Shown piece by piece: positions 53,099 to 61,707 of a DNA stretch of 64,000 nt. A program made the translations under genes and the position numbers. The stretch is from JBPOFY01 sp051252415 (GTDB lineage: Bacteria; Verrucomicrobiota; Verrucomicrobiia; Opitutales; Coraliomargaritaceae). The notes below the pieces were generated by a model. That model searched no databases and was not told the DNA's origin. It saw only the letters and a program-made list of their open reading frames with translations. The DNA is taken from assembly GCA_051252415.1 (NCBI GenBank), contig JBPOGA010000008.1, positions 105,594 through 169,593 on the forward strand, read 5' to 3'. How positions within the stretch are numbered: the first letter of the stretch is position 1; the number at the start of each line of letters is the position of its first letter.

Positions 53099-54973
53099 AT
53101 GATGACACCTGAACCCTATCTACACTGGCAAAAAGCAGCTCGCGATTTACTCGAGCCACTCGCCGCACTTATGGAACCTGGCCGCGCCTGCCTCGACATC
53201 AAAGGCCCGCCAAGTGATCACGACCTCCAGGCCGACCGGCTGGAATCATTTGCCCGCCCACTGTTGCTTGCTGCGCATTGGTTGCAGACGAAACCGCGTG
53301 AAGAAGACAACGAGTTTCGCGAGAAAATCGCAACGTGGTTCCGTCAAGGTCTAGTCATCGGCGCGGACCCGAAGAGTGAGCACTACTGGGGCCCAGATGC
53401 GAACTATCATCAACACCACGTCGAGATCGGCCTACTCTGTATCGCGCTGCAAATCGCACCGGAGCATCTTTGGGATCCCATCGCGACTGAGGACAAAGAT
53501 CTCGTCGCCCGCTGGCTTGGCACGGCTCGCGGTAATGGTATCGTCAACAACAACCACTATTTCATGGGAGTTCATATTCTGGAATTCCTCATGGATCATG
53601 GCTACGAAAAGCCTTCCGATAGACCTCTAGTCAATGAGTTCCTAACACGACTCGAACTGATGCACCGCGGTGGCGGCTGGTTTGAGGATGGCATCAATCA
53701 AGCCTATGATCATTACAATGCTTACGCCTTCCATTTCTACGGACTGATGTGGGCGCGCCTCTACGGAAATCGTGATACGGCACGTGCCCAACGTTGGCGC
53801 GAGTGGGCACGTCCATTCGTGCACGATTATCAACATTTCTTTGCCGCTAGCGGAGAGCATCCAGCCTTCGGTCGCTCCATCAGCTATCGCTTCAATTGCC
53901 TCAACGTATTCGGGATGACTGTGGCGGAAGATTGTTGCGACCTCGATTACGGATTGGTCCGTCGCCTCTGCACACGGAATCTGGATTTCTTTATCTCGAA
54001 ACCAATTAGACAGGAGCAGGGCTGCCTAGGTCTTGGGTGGACGGATGTATTTGAACCGATCATGGAACTCTATTCTTGTGCTGGCTCGCCTTATTGGGCC
54101 GCCAAGGGTTTCGCGCCTCTACTCATCCCGCCAGAACATCCGTTCTGGAACGTTCCCGAGCAACCATTGCCCTCTGAACAGGGCGACCATGCACACGTCG
54201 TTAAGCCAGCAGGCTTGGTGGTGCGTAGCGTAGATGGCGCAGTCGAAATCCTCAATGCAGGCTCACAAATCTCCAACGTCAATCTGCGCTATGGCGCATG
54301 GAAATGGAGTAAGACTGCTTATCGCACAGGCTCCAGCTTCACACTCGCGTATCCGAATCAGACTAACTGGTCGCACGACTCGGCGTTGACTGTGGAACTC
54401 GATGATGGCCGTGTCTTTGGACGCCACTCAACCGTCGGTATCGAGATGGAAACCGACCATATCATGTATAGTTATAACCTTGGCTTCAAAATCGGCCAGG
54501 TGAACACAGGTGTTGAGACAGGTGTTTGGTGGAAAGGTGGATGGATTTTACAGATTCACCAATACGAAGCGCGTCAACCAGTCGTGATGCGCTGTGGCGG
54601 CTACCCGCTACCCTTGCAAGGCACGGATGTGCAACTATCGGAACCAGGCTCAAACATCGCCGCTTGGAATGGCAGCGAACAAGGCACCGTGCTACAATTG
54701 CTCGCGGGCAAATCGACGCCAGATTGGGACAACCGTCTCGATGAATCAACTGAACGTAGCCACATCTCTGCTCCCTATCATGCGACACCGATCTTCCGAA
54801 CTGAGCGCCACGAAGGCACCGACCTACTCGCTGTGCTAGCTTGGACTGGCTCGGATCAAGCAGAGGCCGCACCATGGGAAGTCGTTTCCAGCACGCAAGG
54901 AGCGCTCAAGCTCACCCACCCGAAGCTTGGCGACTGGAACATTGAGCACTGGTCACTACCGGCACTCAGCTAG
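53099..54973 (+). CDS. DUF2264 family protein
   Basis: A 624-residue soluble protein without signal peptide. The N-terminal (alpha/alpha) barrel ('PYLHWQKAARDLLEPLA', 'GADPKSEHYWGPDANYHQHHVEIG') and the C-terminal beta domain match the DUF2264 pattern. Members often occur in polysaccharide loci of Bacteroidetes and Verrucomicrobia, and some resemble polysaccharide lyases or hydrolases of the (alpha/alpha) barrel type. The catalytic residue is not known. It lies alone between two copies of a 127-bp repeat. The first of two consecutive ATGs was used. Confidence 0.85.
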   Translation: MMTPEPYLHWQKAARDLLEPLAALMEPGRACLDIKGPPSDHDLQADRLESFARPLLLAAHWLQTKPREEDNEFREKIATWFRQGLVIGADPKSEHYWGPDANYHQHHVEIGLLCIALQIAPEHLWDPIATEDKDLVARWLGTARGNGIVNNNHYFMGVHILEFLMDHGYEKPSDRPLVNEFLTRLELMHRGGGWFEDGINQAYDHYNAYAFHFYGLMWARLYGNRDTARAQRWREWARPFVHDYQHFFAASGEHPAFGRSISYRFNCLNVFGMTVAEDCCDLDYGLVRRLCTRNLDFFISKPIRQEQGCLGLGWTDVFEPIMELYSCAGSPYWAAKGFAPLLIPPEHPFWNVPEQPLPSEQGDHAHVVKPAGLVVRSVDGAVEILNAGSQISNVNLRYGAWKWSKTAYRTGSSFTLAYPNQTNWSHDSALTVELDDGRVFGRHSTVGIEMETDHIMYSYNLGFKIGQVNTGVETGVWWKGGWILQIHQYEARQPVVMRCGGYPLPLQGTDVQLSEPGSNIAAWNGSEQGTVLQLLAGKSTPDWDNRLDESTERSHISAPYHATPIFRTERHEGTDLLAVLAWTGSDQAEAAPWEVVSSTQGALKLTHPKLGDWNIEHWSLPALS

Positions 54974-55018
54974 AGAACTTCAGGAGCGATTCAAGCAGTT
55001 TTGACCTGTTTGAAATTG

Positions 55019-55045
55019 GTAGGGACGGCTGCCCCCAGCCGTCCG
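55019..55045 (+). repeat. REP-like unit 'gtagggacggctgcc', left half
   Basis: Same left unit as 45527-45597, with the following 15 bases (GAGATACTTGCGTGAC) also shared. The right arm is absent. Confidence 0.75.
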
Positions 55046-55088
55046 AGATACTTGCGTGACAGTCGAGCTAATAGCAAGCGCACTCATG

Positions 55089-55216
55089 GCGTATCGGCGG
55101 ACGTGTGAAACACGTCCCTCCAGCGAATGACATTGGAGGGACGCGTTGACCAGATGAGCTTGTCAGCACTAAGTCGGTCGAATGTGTCGAACCTTCACGC
55201 GTCCGCTTGGCCTATG
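55089..55216. repeat. 128-bp repeat, copy B (GGAG-type)
   Basis: Near-identical to 52648-52774, about 2.4 kb away, downstream of the DUF2264 gene and in the same orientation. Confidence 0.85.
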
Positions 55217-55521
55217 GATAGAGACTGAGCTTAGTAGCACTGAGTTAGAGGACTTTAGGAGCGACTCAATAATCGTTAAGACTTATAATATTCAAAGCTC
55301 CTCCCCTGCGAAGGGGAGGTGTCTTAGCTTGTCTAAGACGGAGGGGTTTCAGTGTTACTCTAGGAAGCAGGCAAACACGACTGATACTCGGCAGAGAACC
55401 CTTCCGTCTCGCTTCCTCCTTCGCTCTTCGAGCTACGGCGGACATGTCGCGAGCCACCTTCCCTTGGTAAGAGAAGGTGCAGTCTTATCGCGAATTCACA
55501 CGAATCCGTCTTTTATCTAAT
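55217..55521. other. Gap with several hairpins, no gene
   Basis: Short palindromes: CTCCCCTGCGAAGGGGAG, GTCTTAGCTTGTCTAAGAC, and GCTCTTCGAGC followed by a GTAG-type end. A related sequence (CGGACATG after an AGCTACGGC run) is at 61211-61242. No reading frame is supported. Confidence 0.5.
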
Positions 55522-56370
55522 TTACTTTTTCAGAAAAGCTTCCGCGGGGATGCTTTCTTCGAACTCTTGGATCTCGATGTTTCGGTAGAAGATTTCAGCG
55601 GTTTCAGATTGGAAACCAATAATGCCTGCTCCGGGATCTAGATTGAAGGCCATATTGACGATCTCACCATTGAGCTTGTGGATCGCATACTCTCCGCCCA
55701 TGACGATAATTTCGCAGGTATTCCACTTGTCATTTAACGCATTAAAGTTGCGTGTAATTTTCGCATTATGGAGCCAGGTCTTCCCTTTATAGGATTTTTG
55801 TTTCTCATAAAGAATACCGCCCTCGTCTGGATGGAGGTAGTCGCTGGTTTCTGGATTAAAATACCAGTCGTATTTCTGACCACCTGGGCGGATTAAATCC
55901 CCAGTGCGATTGCGGTCCTCTGTATGCACATAGTGGATTTGAAACTCTACCCCAGTCGGGTATACCTTATCATCTGTGATATGGTAATACACTCCGGCAT
56001 CATATTGCCACTTGTTAAAGTAATTGGCTTTCTTACTGCCCCACTTATATTGAAATTTGAGATGATATTTATCGAAGCTCTTTTTGGTGTAGAGCATCCC
56101 GAGGGTCCCATCGGTGCCTTTATTGAGGTCGATCTCGTCTGGCCAAGTATCATCGAACACGTGGATCATCCCATCATTAATCGCGAAGACTTTCTCGCCG
56201 AGCGCTTGATCGCCCTCTCTCAACTTAATATACCAACCATCGTAGTTCTTACCATTGAACAGCGGCTTGAAACCGTCTGGTTCGGCACCGCTCTCCTTAG
56301 CATGGGCAAAGAGTGGGCAGATTAAGAGGACGGCTAAAAGAAAAGAGAGACTGTTTTTATATAAGTGCAT
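55522..56370 (-). CDS. Secreted DUF1080 protein (3-keto-disaccharide hydrolase family)
   Basis: 282 residues with a signal peptide (about 1-24). 'PLFNGKNYDGWYIKL' opens the lectin-like DUF1080 domain, and 'DAGVYYHI', 'YPTGVEFQIHYV', 'WNTCEIIVMGGEY' are its conserved strands. Members of this family include 3-keto-glycoside hydrolases. It probably acts on plant or algal sugars outside the cytoplasm. It lies alone and is convergent with the DUF2264 gene. Confidence 0.9.
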   Translation of the reverse strand: MHLYKNSLSFLLAVLLICPLFAHAKESGAEPDGFKPLFNGKNYDGWYIKLREGDQALGEKVFAINDGMIHVFDDTWPDEIDLNKGTDGTLGMLYTKKSFDKYHLKFQYKWGSKKANYFNKWQYDAGVYYHITDDKVYPTGVEFQIHYVHTEDRNRTGDLIRPGGQKYDWYFNPETSDYLHPDEGGILYEKQKSYKGKTWLHNAKITRNFNALNDKWNTCEIIVMGGEYAIHKLNGEIVNMAFNLDPGAGIIGFQSETAEIFYRNIEIQEFEESIPAEAFLKK

Positions 56371-56606
56371 GGGGGTTGGTGGATGAGATTAAAGAGGCAA
56401 AAGTTACCCTCTAAACTAGTCACGTCAACTCACCTTAGAGATCGCCCGCCATATGCTTAACGTTTGTGCCCTTCATCACTGCAGCAGTGACTCCGAGTAG
56501 ACACAACAAAAACAAAAAAGCATCGTCCGTCACAGCACCTTAAATTTAAAGCACTGACCTTTGATCAAAACTAGAACAAATTGCGTTTAATGGCCTCATT
56601 TACGAT

Positions 56607-56716
56607 GTAGCCGCCTCACTCTGTGAGGCGTCCGTCGGCTTTCTGGAGGCAGAGGCAATCACGGCAACAGCCCCGTCGCCGCCTTTGGCTATGCCGGGCA
56701 CTGGTGCCGTGACTAC
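56607..56716. repeat. REP-like inverted pair, family 'gtagccgcctc'
   Basis: GTAGCCGCCTCACTCTGTGA at the left with its own stem, and CCGTGACTAC at the right. Copy of 918-1026. Confidence 0.85.
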
Positions 56717-56763
56717 AATTTCCGAGTCTTATTTCATGCAGAATGCGCGAACCAGTAAAACAA

Positions 56764-56793
56764 AACAACCCCACCATTACTGACGAGGTTGTT
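56764..56793. terminator. Bidirectional terminator-like hairpin
   Basis: AACAACCCC ... GAGGTTGTT stem with one mismatch, A-rich before and after. Same family as 61067-61094 and 61631-61660. Confidence 0.55.
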
Positions 56794-56939
56794 AAAAATA
56801 ATTTGCGTTCATCCGTGGCTTTAAAACCTCAGCAGACGGGCAACGGTGATTGCCTTATCTTTCTTTCAGCCTTCCACGGGAGCATGCAAACTGAATTGAT
56901 AAGTGGGAATAAGCACATAACATAAAAATCCTAATTCCC

Positions 56940-57386
56940 ATGCCCTCACTAACACTATTGGAAAAGACGGAGCTCTGCTTAATCGCCATAGCAATTGCAG
57001 CTCTCTCATTCCTGCACACATACTTACCATTACAATATTCTACAGGCGGACTAATCGCTAGCTTGGCACTGACCCTACTTCTACACGGATTTATCCGCGA
57101 CATCTACTTACTTTATAAACTGCGTCGCGCACCAGAAACAGAGCCAAAGATTTCGATGCGTTGCATGTGCCTAGAATCCTCCATCGGCTTACCCGCAGTT
57201 ATCCTAGGCGCCATACTTTCAATTTTAGCACCAGACTGGAAGTTACAAATACCAACCGAACTTTCAGCCGTAATGTATAGCATCGCATTGATTTTTGGTT
57301 TCCTAATAAAAGACCTCGTCATCACCTGGCGACCACTCGGCCTACGACGAGAGAAGAATCACTCGCGTATCCAATTTAAGCTATAA
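56940..57386 (+). CDS. Small four-helix membrane protein
   Basis: 148 residues with four hydrophobic segments ('LCLIAIAIAALSFL', 'GLIASLALTLLLHGF', 'GLPAVILGAILSIL', 'AVMYSIALIFGFLI') and basic loops. No family was recognised. It stands alone between two REP copies of the same family. Confidence 0.6.
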   Translation: MPSLTLLEKTELCLIAIAIAALSFLHTYLPLQYSTGGLIASLALTLLLHGFIRDIYLLYKLRRAPETEPKISMRCMCLESSIGLPAVILGAILSILAPDWKLQIPTELSAVMYSIALIFGFLIKDLVITWRPLGLRREKNHSRIQFKL

Positions 57387-57479
57387 ATTAGGGAGATGCT
57401 TCATCCTAAAGAACACGACTGAGTATCAGCATAGTCGGAAAAACTAGAACAAATTGCGTTTAATGGCCTCATTTACGAT

Positions 57480-57533
57480 GTAGCCGCCTCACTCTGTGAG
57501 GCGTCCGTCGGTTTTCTGGAGGCAGAGCCAATC
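57480..57533 (+). repeat. REP-like half copy 'gtagccgcctc'
   Basis: Same left unit and 35-base upstream flank as 56607-56716, but the right arm is replaced from about 57534. Confidence 0.8.
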
Positions 57534-57608
57534 ACTTACGGCAAGCGAATTCATACCGTTCAATATGTCACCGCTCACATCCATGCGCACCACACGTCGT
57601 GCATGAAT

Positions 57609-57948
57609 CTATGTGGCTAAATCGGCAAGTTCTGGAGTGCCTCCGTAAATCAATACGTCTGCACCCGCCCCTGGTAGAGACTTCCGACACAGAGATAAAC
57701 CTGAATCACTCGGGTGATACGGCACTGGTAAATACTTCCACGATGCCACGTATTGATCTTGAGCTTGCTGGTCCATAATTCGATTCAGCAATGATAATAC
57801 AGTTACTCAAGCTAGTGCCGTTCGCGTCGAACGTAACAATATAAAAAACCTGACTACTAACAAGCAAGGCTCTCGGCCCATCGATGAATGCCTTGCCACC
57901 GTTGACATAAATCAACTCTTGCTGACGAGCATCTAGCGACTTATTCAT
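57609..57948 (-). pseudogene. Frameshifted small gene
   Basis: Two overlapping minus-strand frames join into one protein if a single base is added or lost near 57790: first part 'MNKSLDARQQELIY...' (57948 to about 57792), second part 'LNRIMDQQAQDQYVASW...' (about 57791 to 57609). Together they make about 113 residues without a recognised domain. A real frameshift, a sequencing error or two separate small genes are all possible. It is divergent from the PP2C gene. Confidence 0.45.
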
Positions 57949-58012
57949 TAGATGTAGTTTGAGCTATGCCTCTATTAGCCGAAACTACCACAATCAGATT
58001 GCCCCTAGCCCC

Positions 58013-60145
58013 ATGACGAGCATTCGCCTAAAGTTAACAGCCAACTTAGTTCTGGCAGCTGCACTGCCACTGGTAGCCGCCATCGTCACATTGATCACCT
58101 ATGGCTACCGGCAGCAGGTTAATAATACAGGCTCCACCTATCGCAGCGAAGCTGAACATGTGGTCATGAATCTGGAAGCGATCACTCAACGTCAGGTCGA
58201 TGCCGTTCATGATTTATTGGTGTTAAGTAATCTGCCGGAATTACTCAACAACCATGTTAACACCATGCCGGTAGCGGATCTACATCAGATTCATAACATT
58301 GACAATAATTGGAGTAATCTCGACGAGAACGACACCTTATTGAGCAGTATTTTGTCGAATCCAATTGCCGAACGTATGCGCTCCTTTCAAAGGACACATC
58401 CGCTCTTTGCGGAGGTATTCGTCACGGATATGAGCGGTCGTTTGGTGGCAGCTACTCAGAAGACCAGCGACTACTATCAGGCAGATGAAGATTGGTGGCA
58501 TCATGCTTCGAGCTATAAAACATGGGATGCCTGGATCGGTGGCTTAGAATATGATCAAAGCGCAAAAGTGCTCTCCCTTGATGTGAGCATGCCCGTGTTC
58601 CGCGATGAAACAGACGGAAAAGCCGAAGCGATCGGTATAATGAAGGCCGTCATAGACGTTTCGCCCCTCTTTGCCTCCGTACCATTTCTGCTTTCCGATA
58701 AAAATGCCGAACGCGAAATCATTCGAGAGGACGGTACCGTCGTTTTACGCTTACTGGACGAAAATTTCACTCCTGGAGGCAAAGGCCTAACAGCCCAAAC
58801 GATGGAACAGTTCCGAAAAGACCCTTCCAGTTGGCAAGTCGAGCAATTTCAAGATGGTGAGAGTCTTGAGATGGTCGGAATCGCTCCATTGCATCTATTT
58901 GGAATATATAGCAAGGCGATTGATCGGGCCAGTGAAGATCCCTACTTCGTCATCGTACGCCACGAAGCGGATGCTCTACTCTCCCCACTCAGAAGACAGA
59001 TCATCTTCATCGTCGTGGCCGGAATTCTTCTGACCGGGTTCTCCGTTGGGCTGGGCAACTACTTCTCCAACAAGCATATATTGATCCCGTTGGAAACCAT
59101 TCGGCGCGCGGCCCAATCTGTCGCAGCTACGACAAACCCCGAAAAGAGACGACAAACAAAATCTCCATTTACCAAGCATGCGGACAGCTCCACTGAAGAT
59201 ATGGTGGCAAAAGCAACCGAGATACAAACTAACGATGAATTGGGTCGATTCAGTAAAGACTTCGTCAGCATGGCCCATCAATTGCTCAACTATCAAAACA
59301 AGCTGGAAGCAGATGTAGCTGCTAAGACCGCTGAGATCCAGAAGGACCTCTCCATGGCCCGTGACTTCCAGCAAGCCTTACTACCGCAGACATACCCATT
59401 GGTCCCCTCCGAGGGAAGTGGTAAAAACGCAATTACTCTCACCTTCGGCCATGCCTACCAACCAACAGCTCAATTGAGTGGCGACTTCTATGACTTAATA
59501 AAGATTAACGACCATTGCGTCGGCATAATTGTGGCCGATGTGATGGGACACGGAACCCGATCTGCACTCGTCACCGCAATCTTCCGTGCGCTACTACAGG
59601 AAGCCACCGGCTCCGCCAAAGACCCCGCACATTTTCTTGCCGCCCTAAACAAGGCATTTTACTCCATCATCGAGGAGACAGGGCAAGTCGTCTTTGTCAC
59701 CGCAGTGTATCTGGTTATCGATACCTTAACAGGCAAAGCCAGCTGTGCATCTGCCGGGCACCCCAGCCCACTACGAGCCAACCGCAGCACAGGCGTCGTT
59801 GAGCCCGTCTTCAGCCAAGCATACAATGGACCAGCTCTGGGACTCCTTCGAGAAAGCACTCACCAGGCACTGACTTGGGATATGCACGATGAAGACACGG
59901 TGTTCCTCTTTACTGATGGGATCATCGAGGCATCCGACTTGGACGGAGAAGAATACGGCGATAAGCGCCTGGCTGAATCCATTCGCTCGAATCTTGAGCA
60001 TGATCTCTCAAAACAAGTTACGAAAGTCGTCAATTCAATCATGCGTTTCACGCATCCCAACCCAATACAAGATGACGTCTGCCTCATCGCTATAGAAGCT
60101 AGGTCACAGACAGTTTCTCCTAGCGAAGAAACACTTGTTCGCTAA
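58013..60145 (+). CDS. Sensor phosphatase: Cache-like, HAMP, PP2C (SpoIIE/RsbU type)
   Basis: 710 residues: a first membrane helix (about 10-30), a periplasmic Cache-like sensor (about 35-340), a second helix ('IIFIVVAGILLTGFSVGLG'), a HAMP domain and a PP2C-type phosphatase with 'LSGDFYDLI' (metal Asp), 'ADVMGHGTRSALVTA', 'ASAGHPSPL', 'FLFTDGIIEA' and the final 'DDVCLI'. It probably dephosphorylates an anti-sigma factor antagonist, which would place it in partner-switching stress control. The partners are not in this window. The ATG at 58013 (MTSIRLKL) was chosen. Confidence 0.9.
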   Translation: MTSIRLKLTANLVLAAALPLVAAIVTLITYGYRQQVNNTGSTYRSEAEHVVMNLEAITQRQVDAVHDLLVLSNLPELLNNHVNTMPVADLHQIHNIDNNWSNLDENDTLLSSILSNPIAERMRSFQRTHPLFAEVFVTDMSGRLVAATQKTSDYYQADEDWWHHASSYKTWDAWIGGLEYDQSAKVLSLDVSMPVFRDETDGKAEAIGIMKAVIDVSPLFASVPFLLSDKNAEREIIREDGTVVLRLLDENFTPGGKGLTAQTMEQFRKDPSSWQVEQFQDGESLEMVGIAPLHLFGIYSKAIDRASEDPYFVIVRHEADALLSPLRRQIIFIVVAGILLTGFSVGLGNYFSNKHILIPLETIRRAAQSVAATTNPEKRRQTKSPFTKHADSSTEDMVAKATEIQTNDELGRFSKDFVSMAHQLLNYQNKLEADVAAKTAEIQKDLSMARDFQQALLPQTYPLVPSEGSGKNAITLTFGHAYQPTAQLSGDFYDLIKINDHCVGIIVADVMGHGTRSALVTAIFRALLQEATGSAKDPAHFLAALNKAFYSIIEETGQVVFVTAVYLVIDTLTGKASCASAGHPSPLRANRSTGVVEPVFSQAYNGPALGLLRESTHQALTWDMHDEDTVFLFTDGIIEASDLDGEEYGDKRLAESIRSNLEHDLSKQVTKVVNSIMRFTHPNPIQDDVCLIAIEARSQTVSPSEETLVR

Positions 60146-60294
60146 GCAACACCTCAGCGGCACCAATCTCATTTTTCGTATGCGTTCCGCTCATGCACTT
60201 ATAGATAAGTCGTGCGTGAACCAATATTCTAACACCGAACATAGTGTGAATTCTGAATTTTAATGTTAGTCGTCTCGCCAATCAGCACCTATCA

Positions 60295-61041
60295 ATGACT
60301 CTAATGAGGGAGGATGCACATAAAGACCGACGAAAAATTTCGGCGATTAACCAGCATTTTTACGACACTCTCTGGGCAAAAACGCGCTTAATAAAGGCGG
60401 ATCGCTTCAATACTTGGCCACTGATCCAAGAACTGCTCACCACTAAACCGAGCTGTTTAGAAGTCGGCCCGGGAATGCGCCCGCGCTTGCCGACCGAAGG
60501 AACGCATTTCGCTGACCGCAGCCAACCAGCCTTGGATGCCCTCACCGAACAAGGCGGCATCTGTCAAAATGCGGACATTAGCGACCTCCCCTACACCGAC
60601 AACACCTTCGACCTGGTCTGCGCACTGGATATCATCGAGCATGTAGTGGATGACGAGGCGGCACTCTCCGAACTCTGTCGCGTGGCAAAACCTGGAGCCA
60701 CCGTGCTAATTTCCACGCCCTTACACATGCATTACTGGACCGACTTTGACGATATTGTAGGCCATTGCCGTCGATACGATCCAGACACGCTCGAAAAACG
60801 ATTACATGCGCACAATCTAGGTGTAGAGCGAAGCTGCAGCTACGGCATGCAGCCGAAAAGTAATTGGCTCGTCAGTTGGGCGATGAACTACATGAAGAAA
60901 AATCCGGAGCGCGCCATGGCTTATTATAACCGTATTTTCATGCCAATAGGCCTCTTCTTCCAGAAACCGATGCAGTTCAACGCGGGCCTAGCAGGCACCG
61001 CGACTGCCGACGAAGTCTTCATGATTTGTCGATTGGGTTAA
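60295..61041 (+). CDS. Class I SAM-dependent methyltransferase
   Basis: 248 residues. 'CLEVGPGMRPRLP' is the SAM-binding loop, 'TFDLVCALDIIEHV' the acidic motif II/III region and 'ATVLISTPLH' the post-Rossmann strand. The long C-terminal part has two amphipathic stretches. The substrate cannot be told; small molecules or lipids are possible. It lies 150 bases downstream of the phosphatase gene. Confidence 0.85.
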   Translation: MTLMREDAHKDRRKISAINQHFYDTLWAKTRLIKADRFNTWPLIQELLTTKPSCLEVGPGMRPRLPTEGTHFADRSQPALDALTEQGGICQNADISDLPYTDNTFDLVCALDIIEHVVDDEAALSELCRVAKPGATVLISTPLHMHYWTDFDDIVGHCRRYDPDTLEKRLHAHNLGVERSCSYGMQPKSNWLVSWAMNYMKKNPERAMAYYNRIFMPIGLFFQKPMQFNAGLAGTATADEVFMICRLG

Positions 61042-61066
61042 ATGCACTAGGGATTTCGCACACAAA

Positions 61067-61094
61067 ACAACCCCGCCATTTCTGACGGAGTTGT
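61067..61094. terminator. Terminator-like hairpin after methyltransferase gene
   Basis: ACAACCCCG ... CGGAGTTGT stem with one mismatch, 25 bases after the stop. T-tract is better on the minus strand. Confidence 0.55.
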
Positions 61095-61295
61095 GAATTA
61101 AAAATCGGTGCTGAACGAGTGCTGGTCCGTGACTATGATACGTCTGATCAGACGTGCGGACGACACGGAGGTCGTCCCTCCAATACTTGCGGATTTGGAA
61201 GTCGGGTTTCTTCCTCCTCCGCTGAAGAGCTACGGCGGACATGCTGCAATAATTTGCAAACATAGCGACATGCCCCATTTTCAGGCATCAGAAAT
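61095..61295. other. Gap with GGAG-type palindrome and degraded repeats
   Basis: 61157-61181 is a palindrome that on the minus strand reads GGAGGGACGACC...GGTCGTCC-type. No gene is supported. Confidence 0.5.
61157..61181 (-). repeat. REP-like palindrome, GGAG-headed
   Basis: Minus strand starts GGAGGGACGACCTCCG and is closed by TGTCGTCC. Confidence 0.7.
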
Positions 61296-61442
61296 ATTCG
61301 AAAACTCAGTTTCCTGTGGAACTTATTCGAACCAGCGGGGACACCATAAGACGTCATGCATGGCATGGCTTTTTCATATGTTAAGTTAGGGGTAACTTAT
61401 TAGGTAAAAAACAAACACCCCACCTCTCCTTGAGAGGTGGGG
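61296..61442 (+). ncRNA. Candidate structured RNA, copy B
   Basis: The best-preserved copy with a terminator. First stem: ATTCGAA (61296) with TTCGAA downstream and an inner CTCAG stem. Second: GTCATG-CATGG-CATGGC (61353-61369). Third: AAGTTA-GGGG-TAACTT. Last: the terminator at 61418. The central 60 bases are nearly identical in copy C. It lies in a gene-free gap on the plus strand, which is the orientation of copies A and C too. Confidence 0.55.
61418..61442 (+). terminator. Intrinsic terminator of copy B
   Basis: CCCCACCTCTC - CTT - GAGAGGTGGGG, followed by TTTCTTGTTT. Compared with copy A, one T-G pair is C-G here. Confidence 0.85.
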
Positions 61443-61630
61443 TTTCTTGTTTCTGGGAGTGTCACGCGATCTGTCCGCAGACCTGTCCGCCATAGCTTTC
61501 AAGCGACGGCGGAAGCTCGAAGAGAATAGAAGAACGGCACGAAAAACAAACCGCGCACCACACGGATCTTTATATGTTACGTTCGCCCCCTTTTTTGAGC
61601 CCCGGGACGAACATGCGCTACCTCAAACAA

Positions 61631-61660
61631 AACAACCCCGCCATTACTGACGGGGTTGTT
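61631..61660. terminator. Bidirectional terminator for the large secreted-protein gene
   Basis: AACAACCCCG - CCATTACTGA - CGGGGTTGTT, a perfect 10-bp stem. T-rich on both sides. It lies 48 bases beyond the stop of the 61708-63663 gene (minus strand). Confidence 0.8.
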
Positions 61661-61707
61661 TGTTTTAAAAGGAGGCAGAAGTAAAAACCTAGAAGTTAGC
61701 ACTGCGA

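Larger units (their letters stand above)
56371..56939. other. Repeat-containing gap, no gene
   Basis: Holds the REP pair at 56607-56716 and the terminator-like hairpin at 56764-56793. Nothing else was recognised. Confidence 0.5.
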
